Positions 1 to 6,847 of a stretch of 9,073 nt of DNA are shown one piece after another. A program made the position numbers and the translations under genes. The DNA is from JACKII01 sp963974445 (GTDB taxonomy: Bacteria > Pseudomonadota > Alphaproteobacteria > Bin95), in assembly GCA_963974445.1 (NCBI GenBank), contig CAXBDI010000137.1:1-9073 (forward strand). Direction: 5' to 3'. Under the pieces are notes generated by a model, which did not search any database, was not told where the DNA came from, and worked only from the letters and a program-made list of their open reading frames with translations. Every line of letters starts with the position of its first letter. The stretch's first letter is position 1.

Positions 1-496
1 CCTGAATTCCGGACTGCAACGGTTGGTCAACGACTCTAATCTGGTGACGGTTGACCCCCTCACCGGCGAGCTCGTCACTCCGGCAGGTGTGCCGGCGGGT
101 TTTGTCAACAGTGGCATCAACGCCGGCATTTCGGTGCAGCAAACGTTCGAGGCCTCTCTGGTCGGCGACTACGGCCGCAATCGGATTATCGTTTCCGCCG
201 TGCAGTATCAGCGCGAGTTCGATGATGGCAATGACCAGACCACCCGGGTGCGGGGGTCGTTCACCCGAGCCCTATCGCCGTATTTGAGCGCCACCGCCTC
301 GTCGTTCTACCGCTTCAACACTCTGCGGACCGGGGCAAAGACACAAACGTTGAACGGCCGGTTCGATCTGAGTTACCGCATCGGCCCCAAAGCGACAGTG
401 TTCAGCGGCTACTCCTTCACCACCCGCCTCTCGGACAATGCCAATAGAGAGTACGTCGAACATGTGGGAACAGTCGGCGGCCGGGTAACGTTCTGA
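1..496 (+). CDS. XrtA/PEP-CTERM-associated outer-membrane beta-barrel protein, C-terminal part (5' truncated)
   Basis: The reading frame is open from position 2 at the left edge, so the gene begins outside the window; the TTG at 23 is an ordinary internal Leu codon. About 164 residues are visible. They show alternating polar and hydrophobic strands with many Tyr, Phe, Arg and Thr residues (VSAVQYQREF, LSATASSFYRF, FDLSYRIGPKATVFSGYSF), and the protein ends on Phe (GGRVTF). That pattern is typical of a transmembrane beta-barrel with the C-terminal aromatic signal read by the BAM machinery. In XrtA loci a barrel-like protein of the TIGR03016 type commonly sits directly before the ATPase, which matches this position. 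It probably takes part in moving polysaccharide or protein across the outer membrane, but its exact role is not established. It ends in TGA followed at once by TAA, 2 nt before the ATPase start. The fold is fairly secure; the family name rests largely on context. Confidence 0.75.
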   Translation, partial: LNSGLQRLVNDSNLVTVDPLTGELVTPAGVPAGFVNSGINAGISVQQTFEASLVGDYGRNRIIVSAVQYQREFDDGNDQTTRVRGSFTRALSPYLSATASSFYRFNTLRTGAKTQTLNGRFDLSYRIGPKATVFSGYSFTTRLSDNANREYVEHVGTVGGRVTF

Positions 497-498
497 TA

Positions 499-1881
499 AT
501 GATTGAAGATTTTTATGGCTTTTCGGCGGTCCCGTTCTCGCTCAGCCCGGACGCGCGCTTCTTCTTCGATAGCCGTGGTCACAAGACCGCGCTGTCCTAC
601 CTGCGCTTCGGCCTGCAGCAGGGCGAAGGCTTTATCGTCATCACCGGTGAGATTGGCGCGGGCAAGTCGACGCTGATCAACCGCCTGTTGGACGAATTGG
701 ACCGTAACGCGACCGAGGTTGCATATATTACTACCAGCAATGTCAATGCCGATGACGTCCTGCGCCTGATCGCAGGTCAATTCGGTATTGTGCCCAAATC
801 CGAGGATAAAGCCGCCTTGCTGCGCGCCTTGGAGGGCTATATGACGACACAGCGGCGTATGGGCCGCCGAGTGCTGGTGATTATCGACGAGGCGCAGAAC
901 TTGCCGATGGGTACCATCGAAGAACTGCGCATGCTCTCCAACTTGACCGTCGACGGACAATCGGCGATCCAGTGCTTTCTGGTGGGCCAACCGCAGTTCA
1001 AGGCCATCTTGTCCGACCCGGATATGGAACAGCTTCGCCAACGGGTCATCGCCTCTTACCACCTGGGCACGCTGACCGAGGATGAAACCCGGAACTACAT
1101 AGAGCACCGGATGCAGGTGGTCGGATGGACCGGCCGCCCCAATTTTACAGACGACGCCTACGCCGCCATCTACCGGGCGACCGCCGGCGTTCCACGCCGG
1201 ATCAACAACGTTTGCAGCCGCATGCTGATGCATGGCGCTATCGAAGAATTGGAGGAGATCGACGGTCCGGCCGCGGAGGAAATTCTCGGCGAAATGGGCA
1301 CGGAGGTCGCCGAATCGGCCATGCCGCCGTCGCGATCGGGATGGTCCGCCTACTCCTACGGCAATAGCGGACAGGCACTGCCGGCCAGTAACTCCGCGTT
1401 GGAGCAGACAGTGGCGCAACTTTCGCAGCACATGCGGGAGATCGCCCGCACGGCTGATACGCTGGAGCGCAATCAATCGACGCTTTCACAGAGTATATCG
1501 GCACTCCGCAATCTGGAGAGCCGCATCGCCGCGTTGGAAGACAGCAACCTGGAAGGCGAGGTCCATCGGCTGGCCGAAACGGTGCAGGAGAGTACGACGC
1601 AACTCCATGTGCTCGACAGCCGCCTGAGCGAATCGCTGGGCAAGCTGCCGTCGGAGGTTGGCGATGTCAACGCCGTACAGCAACGCCTGGCCCTGCTGGA
1701 GGAGGCAATGACGAACGGCACCAACGCACCGGCGTCCGGCCAGGACGAACATTTGGCGAAGCTGGACCGCGATGTCGGGCATCAGAGCGAGATCCTGCAA
1801 GAGCTGCTGGCCGTGACAATGACGCTGTTGGGGCATCGCGGCGGGCAATCGGTCGATAGCCAGCCCGTTAAGGCGAACTAA
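499..1881 (+). CDS. XrtA/PEP-CTERM system-associated ATPase (ExeA/GspA-like AAA) with C-terminal coiled-coil extension
   Basis: 460 residues. The N-terminus (MIEDFYGFSAVPFSLSPD) is typical of the ExeA/GspA-like AAA ATPases. Walker A is GEIGAGKST at residues 50-58, and Walker B is LVIIDEAQ at 126-133 with Asp130 and Glu131. GQPQF (163-167) and LRQRV (179-183) fit the sensor and arginine-finger regions, and GVPRRIN (229-235) the lid. The family is the putative secretion ATPase of PEP-CTERM loci (TIGR03015 type), thought to power envelope assembly or export at the inner membrane; the substrate is unknown. The family core is about 270 residues, so residues from about 270 to 460 are an addition. 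This part holds a Ser/Gly/Pro linker (about 275-300), then heptad-like, Leu/Glu/Gln/Ser-rich sequence to about 405, and a second short helical stretch at about 417-445. I see no membrane segment. The start codon ATG at 499 overlaps the in-frame TAA that follows the previous gene's stop, suggesting translational coupling. ATPase identity is secure; the role of the tail is unknown. Confidence 0.93.
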   Translation: MIEDFYGFSAVPFSLSPDARFFFDSRGHKTALSYLRFGLQQGEGFIVITGEIGAGKSTLINRLLDELDRNATEVAYITTSNVNADDVLRLIAGQFGIVPKSEDKAALLRALEGYMTTQRRMGRRVLVIIDEAQNLPMGTIEELRMLSNLTVDGQSAIQCFLVGQPQFKAILSDPDMEQLRQRVIASYHLGTLTEDETRNYIEHRMQVVGWTGRPNFTDDAYAAIYRATAGVPRRINNVCSRMLMHGAIEELEEIDGPAAEEILGEMGTEVAESAMPPSRSGWSAYSYGNSGQALPASNSALEQTVAQLSQHMREIARTADTLERNQSTLSQSISALRNLESRIAALEDSNLEGEVHRLAETVQESTTQLHVLDSRLSESLGKLPSEVGDVNAVQQRLALLEEAMTNGTNAPASGQDEHLAKLDRDVGHQSEILQELLAVTMTLLGHRGGQSVDSQPVKAN

Positions 1882-1889
1882 GGCATAAG

Positions 1890-2801
1890 GTGGTAGGGAT
1901 TGAATCGGTATCGGCAGCCGTGGCCGGCGACGCCGCCAAACTGAATGAAAGCACTATGGAACCTGCGACGCCCCCCATCGTCAACGCCATGTCCGTCGAT
2001 GTAGAGGACTATTACCAAGTCTGGGCACTTTCCAGCATGGTGAAGCGGTCCGAGTGGTCGTCATGCGAAAGCAGGGTCGTCGCCAGCACATCGCGCATTC
2101 TCGACATGTTCGACGCCGCCGGCGTCAAGGCGACGTTCTTCACCCTCGGCTGTGTGGCAAAGAACTATCCAGACTTGGTTCGCCGCATCGTCGCCGATGG
2201 GCATGAGCTGGCGAGTCACGGTTATTGGCATCACAAAGTACACGAATTGACCCGTGACGAATTCCTGGAGGACGTCCGCAGCACCCGTCTTCTGCTGGAG
2301 GATATCGGCGGCGTCCCGGTGCGAGGCTACCGTGCCCCCAGTTTTTCCATCGGCGAGCAGACGCCATGGGCCTATGACGTGCTGGCCGAGGCCGAATACA
2401 CCTATAGTTCCAGCTTGCATCCGATTGTGCACGACCACTATGGCCGCCCGGATGCGCCGCGCTTCCCCTATCTGGAGGCTAGCGGCATCCGGGAGATTCC
2501 GGTGGCGACGGTCGAATGGCGCGGCCGCCGCATCACCTGTGCCGGCGGCGGCTTCTTTCGCCTGTTGCCTTACCAGTTTTGGTTCCGGCCATTGCTGCGC
2601 CGCCTGCACGCGCGGGAGGCGCAACCGGCAACCTTCTACTTCCACCCGTGGGAGATCGACGCGGGTCAGCCGCGGGTGCAGGGGCTGCCGCTGCGCTCGC
2701 GCTTGCGCCACTACAGCAATCTGGGCGCAATGGAGGGTAAGTTGCGGCGGCTGCTCGCAGATTTCCGCTGGGATCGCATGGATCATGTTTATGTCCTATA
2801 G
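1890..2801 (+). CDS. XrtA system polysaccharide deacetylase (NodB domain plus DUF3473)
   Basis: 303 residues from the GTG at 1890. The NodB fold starts with the metal-site motif SVDVEDYYQV (residues 35-44, Asp37/Asp40). It continues with TFFTLG (82-87), the zinc-binding HELASHGYWHH (105-115), RAPSFSI (148-154) and EIPVATVEW (202-210). The C-terminal part has GGGFFRLLPY (219-228) and FHPWEID (251-257), hallmarks of the DUF3473-containing deacetylases (TIGR03006 type) of XrtA loci. Such enzymes remove N-acetyl groups from aminosugars in a nascent or exported polysaccharide. There is no obvious signal peptide, so it may act on the cytoplasmic side, though that is uncertain. The start is not settled. 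GTG 1890 has AAGG 6 nt upstream and lies 8 nt after the ATPase stop, but it adds about 33 residues before the conserved domain. ATG 1956 and ATG 1989 are alternatives, and the last would match the usual short N-terminus. Function is secure as a family assignment; the precise substrate is not known. Confidence 0.93.
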   Translation: MVGIESVSAAVAGDAAKLNESTMEPATPPIVNAMSVDVEDYYQVWALSSMVKRSEWSSCESRVVASTSRILDMFDAAGVKATFFTLGCVAKNYPDLVRRIVADGHELASHGYWHHKVHELTRDEFLEDVRSTRLLLEDIGGVPVRGYRAPSFSIGEQTPWAYDVLAEAEYTYSSSLHPIVHDHYGRPDAPRFPYLEASGIREIPVATVEWRGRRITCAGGGFFRLLPYQFWFRPLLRRLHAREAQPATFYFHPWEIDAGQPRVQGLPLRSRLRHYSNLGAMEGKLRRLLADFRWDRMDHVYVL

Positions 2802-2867
2802 ACCCGCTAAGGGTAGGGTCAGCGGTTGACCTTCCCCGTTTCCGCGCCTGTAGGAGGCATCGGACCA
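2802..2867 (+). other. 66-nt intergenic gap with two overlapping stem-loops
   Basis: This is the widest gap between + strand genes in the window. GACCC (2801-2805, starting on the last base of the deacetylase stop) can pair with GGGTC (2816-2820). The same right arm can instead pair downstream: AGGGTCA (2815-2821) with TGACCTT (2827-2833) gives a 7-bp stem with one G-U pair and a 5-nt loop. The two stems exclude each other. No T-run follows, so neither looks like a classic intrinsic terminator. It could slow RNase processing or tune FemAB expression, or be chance in GC-rich DNA. I see no clear -35/-10 promoter here. Confidence 0.35.
2851..2857 (+). promoter_or_regulatory. Ribosome binding site that decides the FemAB start
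   Basis: TAGGAGG is a near-consensus Shine-Dalgarno, 10 nt before ATG 2868. It lies inside the reading frame that would begin at TTG 2826, which argues that the TTG is not used and that ATG 2868 is the true start. Confidence 0.8.
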
Positions 2868-3989
2868 ATGACCTCTCAGCAGCCCACTCCAGCGCCGGAA
2901 GACGCGCGCCTGCCGCCAGCCGATGCACCTGGCGCCGCCAACGATGCCGGCGTGACCGGTGCAGTCACCATCGAGCGTCTGGACGACGCGAGTTCCGAGG
3001 ACTGGGATGCCTTCGTCCTGGCAGAGCCGACCGCGACCTTCTTTCATCGGGCGGGCTGGAGCCGGGTCATTCACAGCGCCTATGGCTATGACACCCACTT
3101 TCTGATGGGGAAACGTGATGGCCAGGTGGTTGGTGTGCTGCCTTTAGTGCATTTGAAGACCATCGCATTCGGCCAGTCGCTGATTTCCACCGGGTTTTGC
3201 GTCCATGGCGGCATCGCCAGCCAAGACCCGTCCGCGATCCACGCTCTGGCCGCCGCCGCCGCCGCACTCGGCGAGAAACTCGGTGTTGGTTATGTCGAGA
3301 TGCGGTCGGAGCACGCCTCGATCCCCGGATGGCAGACCAAATCCGATGTCTACGCCACTTTCCGCCGAGACTTGCACGACACCGCCGAGGCCAATCTGAA
3401 GGCGATCCCGCGCAAGAAGCGCGCCGATGTCCGCAAAGGCATCAAGAGCGATCTGCGCGTCGATACCTCCGGCGATATCGACTCGTTCTACCGGATTTAC
3501 GCCGAAAGCGTCCGCAATCTCGGCACGCCAGTGTTCGGAAAAAAATACATCCGCGCCATCGCGGAGGAGTTTGGCGAGGATTGCGAGATCTCCGTCGTAT
3601 ATGGGCCGGATGGGCCGGTGGCCGCCCTGACCTCTTTCTACTTCCGCGATCAGGTTTTGCCGTATTATGGCGGTGGCACCTTTGCCGCCCGGCCGTTGCA
3701 CGCCTATGACCAATTGTATTGGACATTGATGGGCAGGGCGGTCGAACGCGGCGCCAAAGTGTTCGACTTTGGCCGCTCCAAGTATGGAACCGGAGCATTC
3801 GACTACAAAACCTATTGGGGGTTCGAGCCGACGCCGCTGAATTATCAGTATCACTTGGTCAAGGCGCAGGACGTGCCGGACATCAACCCGCTGAACCCCA
3901 AGTACAAGCTGATGGTCTCCATTTGGCAGAAGCTGCCGCTTTCCGTCGCCAACCTGATCGGCCCCTGGGTCGCGCGGCAACTGGGGTAG
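2868..3989 (+). CDS. XrtA/PEP-CTERM-associated FemAB-like protein (GNAT-type acyl/aminoacyl transferase)
   Basis: 373 residues from ATG 2868, chosen for its strong Shine-Dalgarno. Residues 1-32 are Pro/Ala/Asp-rich and probably disordered. The first GNAT-like half follows (about 33-165), with FFHRAGWSRVIHSAYGYDTHF (58-78) and LPLVHLKTIAFGQSLISTGF (91-110). The second half has IPRKKRADVRKGI (180-192), LPYYGGGTF (264-272) and FDFGRSKYGTGAFDYK (299-314). These match the FemAB-related family of PEP-CTERM loci (TIGR03019 type). True FemA/B enzymes transfer amino acids from aminoacyl-tRNA to peptidoglycan precursors. In this setting the protein may add an acyl or aminoacyl group to a sugar of the exopolysaccharide, but that is inference. 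No membrane segment or signal peptide is seen, so it is probably cytoplasmic. It stops 8 nt before the glycosyltransferase. Family assignment is strong; the reaction is not known. Confidence 0.92.
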   Translation: MTSQQPTPAPEDARLPPADAPGAANDAGVTGAVTIERLDDASSEDWDAFVLAEPTATFFHRAGWSRVIHSAYGYDTHFLMGKRDGQVVGVLPLVHLKTIAFGQSLISTGFCVHGGIASQDPSAIHALAAAAAALGEKLGVGYVEMRSEHASIPGWQTKSDVYATFRRDLHDTAEANLKAIPRKKRADVRKGIKSDLRVDTSGDIDSFYRIYAESVRNLGTPVFGKKYIRAIAEEFGEDCEISVVYGPDGPVAALTSFYFRDQVLPYYGGGTFAARPLHAYDQLYWTLMGRAVERGAKVFDFGRSKYGTGAFDYKTYWGFEPTPLNYQYHLVKAQDVPDINPLNPKYKLMVSIWQKLPLSVANLIGPWVARQLG

Positions 3990-3997
3990 GTGTAACG

Positions 3998-5263
3998 ATG
4001 GAGCCGCTGCTTTTCCTGGCGCACCGCATTCCCTACCCACCGGACAAGGGCGACAAAATCCGCTCGTGGAACATTCTGCGCCATCTGACCAGCCGGTACG
4101 ACGTCCATCTCGGCGCCTTCATCGACAGCCCGGACGACTGGCAGTACACGGAGGTGCTGGAGGAGATTTGCACCAGTTGCCACTTCGTCGGCCTTAACCC
4201 GAAAGTGGCAAAGCTGAAAAGCGCCAAGGGGCTGCTGACCGGCGAAGCGCTGAGCTTTCCCTACTATGAGAGTGACAGTTTGGCCAAATGGGTCGACCGG
4301 ATCGCCGCCGATGCCAGGCCGGTATTGAATTTCGGATTTTCCAGCCAGGTCGCGCCGTTTCTGATGCGGCTTTCCGCGCAAAATATTCCGACCGTCATCG
4401 ACTTCGTCGACGTCGACAGCGACAAATGGGCCCAGTATGCGGCGGGAAAGTCCTTTCCCATGTCGTGGGTCTATGGCCGCGAAGCGCAGAAGCTGGCCGA
4501 GGCTGAAAGCCGCATCGCCCGCAGCGTCGGCGCCAGCCTGTTTGTATCGGAGGCAGAGGCCGCGCTGTTTCGTCAGCGCTCGGGCCTAAGCGCAGAGCGC
4601 GTGCATGGAGTGTGCAACGGCGTCGACCTGGAATGGTTCGACCCGGCGGCAGCCCTGCCAAACCCTTATGCGGACGCCCACGGCGATGCCCCTGTCCTGG
4701 TCTTTGCCGGCGCCATGGACTACTGGGCCAATGTCGATGCCGTGCAATGGTTCGCGGACGAGGTCCTGCCGCGTATCCTCACCACTCGCCCGAACGCACA
4801 GTTCGTCATCTGCGGCGCCCGCCCGACCACGGAGGTTGTGGCGCTCGGCATACGGTCTAACATAAGCGTGACCGGCCGCGTCGACGACATTCGGCCTTAT
4901 GTGTATCATGCAACCGTTAGCGTGGCTTCTTTGCGGATCGCACGCGGTATCCAGAACAAGGTTCTTGAAGCAATGGCTTTGGCGCGTCCCGTTGTATGCA
5001 CTCCACAAGCGCTCGAAGGTATCGATGCGGTACCGGGGGCAGATTTGGCGCTAGCGAAAACAGCGGAGCAGTTTGCAGACACCGTGCTCGACCTGATCGC
5101 AACGCCGGCCCGCGCCGCCGTCATGGGCGAACAGGCACGCCAGCGCATGGTAGAGGCTTACGGTTGGCCGGCGCAGATGGCCGTCTTGGATCGGATTATC
5201 GCGGGCGTTCTGGCCGGCGTATCAACCGGTGCCCCCTCACCCATGCAGGAGACCGCAGCGTGA
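3998..5263 (+). CDS. XrtA/PEP-CTERM-associated glycosyltransferase (GT4-type, GT-B fold)
   Basis: 421 residues from ATG 3998, with GGTAGGTG just upstream overlapping the FemAB stop. The frame is open further upstream, but that part overlaps FemAB and lacks family sequence. The N-terminus (LFLAHRIPYPPDKGDKIRSW, residues 5-24) is the signature of the sugar transferases of PEP-CTERM/EpsH loci (TIGR03087 type). The C-terminal Rossmann half starts near VLVFAGAMDYWANVDAVQWF (233-252), followed by FVICGARP (269-276) and VTGRVDDIRPYV (291-302). The donor-binding GT4 segment is GIQNKVLEAMALARPVVCT (317-335) with ALEGIDA (338-344). It would transfer a sugar from a nucleotide donor onto the growing exopolysaccharide repeat unit at the cytoplasmic face of the inner membrane; the sugar cannot be read from sequence. 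Its TGA overlaps the exosortase GTG by 4 nt (GTGA). Codons at 4889-5077 are unusually A/T-ending compared with the rest of the gene. Confidence 0.93.
   Translation: MEPLLFLAHRIPYPPDKGDKIRSWNILRHLTSRYDVHLGAFIDSPDDWQYTEVLEEICTSCHFVGLNPKVAKLKSAKGLLTGEALSFPYYESDSLAKWVDRIAADARPVLNFGFSSQVAPFLMRLSAQNIPTVIDFVDVDSDKWAQYAAGKSFPMSWVYGREAQKLAEAESRIARSVGASLFVSEAEAALFRQRSGLSAERVHGVCNGVDLEWFDPAAALPNPYADAHGDAPVLVFAGAMDYWANVDAVQWFADEVLPRILTTRPNAQFVICGARPTTEVVALGIRSNISVTGRVDDIRPYVYHATVSVASLRIARGIQNKVLEAMALARPVVCTPQALEGIDAVPGADLALAKTAEQFADTVLDLIATPARAAVMGEQARQRMVEAYGWPAQMAVLDRIIAGVLAGVSTGAPSPMQETAA
5247..5251 (+). promoter_or_regulatory. Ribosome binding site that decides the exosortase start
   Basis: AGGAG lies 8 nt before the GTG at 5260, inside the end of the glycosyltransferase gene. 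It supports GTG 5260 over the in-frame ATG codons at 5290 and 5305, and implies coupled translation through the GTGA overlap. Confidence 0.75.
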
Positions 5264-6804
5264 CCGCAACGCCGACCACCTCTGACACTATGCCCTCCGA
5301 AGGAATGACGCTGCAACGCGCCGGCATCATTTACGGCATTCTGTGCGTCCTGACCGTCGCCATTTTCTACGATACCGCCCGCTCGCTGGTGCTCGTTTGG
5401 TGGGGGACGCCGACTTTCAACCATGGCTTCTTCGTAGCACCCTTGGCGGCCTATTTGATCTGGATGCGGCGCGACAGTCTGGTCGGTGTACCGATCCGCC
5501 AGGAGTGGCTGGCGCTGCCATTGATCTTCGCCGCAGGCTTGGTCTGGTTGATCGGATACGCAGGCGATGTGCGGCTGTTTCAGCACATTGGCTTTGTCGG
5601 CATTCTGATCGTGCTGGCCGGCGGACTGGTCGGCCGTTACATGCTGCGCAAGATCTGGTTCCCGATCGCCTTCCTGGCCTTCATGGTGCCGGTCGGCGAC
5701 CAGTTGGTGCCGCCCTTGCAGGACCTGACCGCCGATTTCTCCGTCATCATGCTGAGATGGTTCGATATCCCGGTCTGGCGCGACGGCATCTTTCTGCAAA
5801 TTCCGAATGGTATGTTCGAAGTGGCGGAAGCCTGCGCCGGCATTCGCTTCCTGATCGCCAACATCGTCGTCGCTAACGTCTTCGCCTATTTGGCCTATGA
5901 TAAGTGGTGGAAGTGGGTCATTTTTATCGCCATCAGCATTATCATTCCGATTTTTGCAAATAGCGTTCGGGCGTTCGGCATCATCTATATCGCCCACGTT
6001 ACCGACAACGAATATGCGGTCGGGGTCGATCACCTGGTTTATGGCTGGTTCTTTTTCACACTCATCATGTTGCTCTCTCTGTTCATCGGCTACCTGTTCG
6101 CCGACCGTCGGATCGGTGATTTCAAGCCAACACCGCGGGTCACCGGGCGCTCCGTGCCGCCGTGGCGTTGGAGCTTCATAGGCATCGCTCTAGCGCTCCT
6201 GGCGATGGGTCCGGCCTATGCTGCGGCGGTGATGAGCATGGACCCTTGGCGCGGCGAAACGGAGTTGCAGCCGCCGCAAATTGCCGGCGAATGGCAGCCG
6301 CGCCCCGAAATCCAACCGCCATGGGAACCGGTCTTCATTGGTGCGTCGGCCAAGCTGATGCAGGCGTATGACGACGGCCAGGATCAGGTTGAACTCTACG
6401 TGGCCTACTATCCGGTGCAGGGCCAGGGGGCCGAGGTGATCTACCACGCGAACCGCATGGCCAACGACGAGGAATGGAAGCGGCTGGAAACCCGCCGCAT
6501 CACCCTGACAGTCGACGGCGCGCCGTTGAAGGTGAAGCTGGAGCGGATGCAGCACTATCCTGGTCCACGGCGCGTTGCGGCCTATTGGTATTGGATCGCC
6601 GGCAAATTCACCGCCGATCCGATCAAGGCCAAGCTGTACCAGATCACCGGCGCCCTGACCTATGGCGACCGCGCTGCGGCCGCTATCGCAGTGACCATGA
6701 TGGAGACCGACGACCCGGCCGCCATGCAGGCTGCGCTGCAGCGCTTCCTTGACGCCGCACCGAATTTAAACGCTTACCTGAGCAACCTGGCTACCTCGAA
6801 TTGA
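5260..6804 (+). CDS. xrtA: Exosortase A fused to an EpsI-family domain
   Basis: 514 residues from GTG 5260. Residues about 20-285 form a polytopic inner-membrane exosortase with hydrophobic segments near 22-40, 84-100, 108-125, 132-146, 196-212, 217-233 and 262-282. The presumed catalytic triad is present: Cys192 in AEACAGIRFL, Arg237 in NSVRAFGIIY and His258 in VGVDHLVYGW. The motif VPVGDQLVPPLQDLTADFS (143-161) is also characteristic. Exosortase A is thought to cleave PEP-CTERM tails of exported proteins on the periplasmic side and pass them on to a surface or matrix destination. A further transmembrane helix (about 304-324) leads to a periplasmic EpsI/DUF3485 domain (about 328-508), recognised by YVAYYPVQGQGAEVIYHANR (380-399) and AAYWYWIAGKFTADPIKAKL (440-459). 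In many loci EpsI is a separate gene right after xrtA; here no stop or frameshift separates them. No PEP-CTERM substrate is seen in the window. Identity is very secure. Confidence 0.96.
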   Translation: MTATPTTSDTMPSEGMTLQRAGIIYGILCVLTVAIFYDTARSLVLVWWGTPTFNHGFFVAPLAAYLIWMRRDSLVGVPIRQEWLALPLIFAAGLVWLIGYAGDVRLFQHIGFVGILIVLAGGLVGRYMLRKIWFPIAFLAFMVPVGDQLVPPLQDLTADFSVIMLRWFDIPVWRDGIFLQIPNGMFEVAEACAGIRFLIANIVVANVFAYLAYDKWWKWVIFIAISIIIPIFANSVRAFGIIYIAHVTDNEYAVGVDHLVYGWFFFTLIMLLSLFIGYLFADRRIGDFKPTPRVTGRSVPPWRWSFIGIALALLAMGPAYAAAVMSMDPWRGETELQPPQIAGEWQPRPEIQPPWEPVFIGASAKLMQAYDDGQDQVELYVAYYPVQGQGAEVIYHANRMANDEEWKRLETRRITLTVDGAPLKVKLERMQHYPGPRRVAAYWYWIAGKFTADPIKAKLYQITGALTYGDRAAAAIAVTMMETDDPAAMQAALQRFLDAAPNLNAYLSNLATSN

Positions 6805-6834
6805 GGCTGCCGCTCTTGGGCCATCGCTAAGTTA

Positions 6835-6839
6835 GAGGG
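6835..6839 (+). promoter_or_regulatory. Ribosome binding site of the amidotransferase
   Basis: GAGGG lies 8 nt before ATG 6848 in the 43-nt gap after the exosortase stop. The N-terminal Cys required for glutamine hydrolysis is residue 2 from this ATG, so the start is fixed by function as well. Confidence 0.65.
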
Positions 6840-6847
6840 CGCAAGCC

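Noticed and set aside
409..1476. Long open frame of 355 codons on the - strand opposite the ATPase
   Set aside because: It lies opposite a gene with intact Walker motifs. Its translation is rich in His, Arg and Gln with no recognisable domain, as expected for a shadow frame in high-GC coding DNA.
2826..2867. TTG at 2826 as the FemAB start
   Set aside because: The strong TAGGAGG at 2851-2857 sits inside this extension and points to ATG 2868, and the extra 14 residues show no family features.
3719..3997. Upstream extension of the glycosyltransferase into FemAB
   Set aside because: The frame is open, but it overlaps FemAB by about 270 nt and lacks family sequence. ATG 3998 gives the characteristic N-terminus immediately.
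3144..4040. Open frame of 298 codons on the - strand opposite FemAB
   Set aside because: It mirrors the codon pattern of the FemAB gene, has no recognisable domain and no convincing ribosome binding site.
4996..5259. Upstream extension of the exosortase into the glycosyltransferase
   Set aside because: The extension is Arg/Gly-rich out-of-frame sequence. GTG 5260 has AGGAG at a spacing of 8 nt and the typical GTGA overlap.
5158..6033. Open frame of 291 codons on the - strand opposite the exosortase
   Set aside because: It is Asp/Gln/His-rich, the typical antisense image of hydrophobic membrane codons. The + strand protein has the full catalytic triad.
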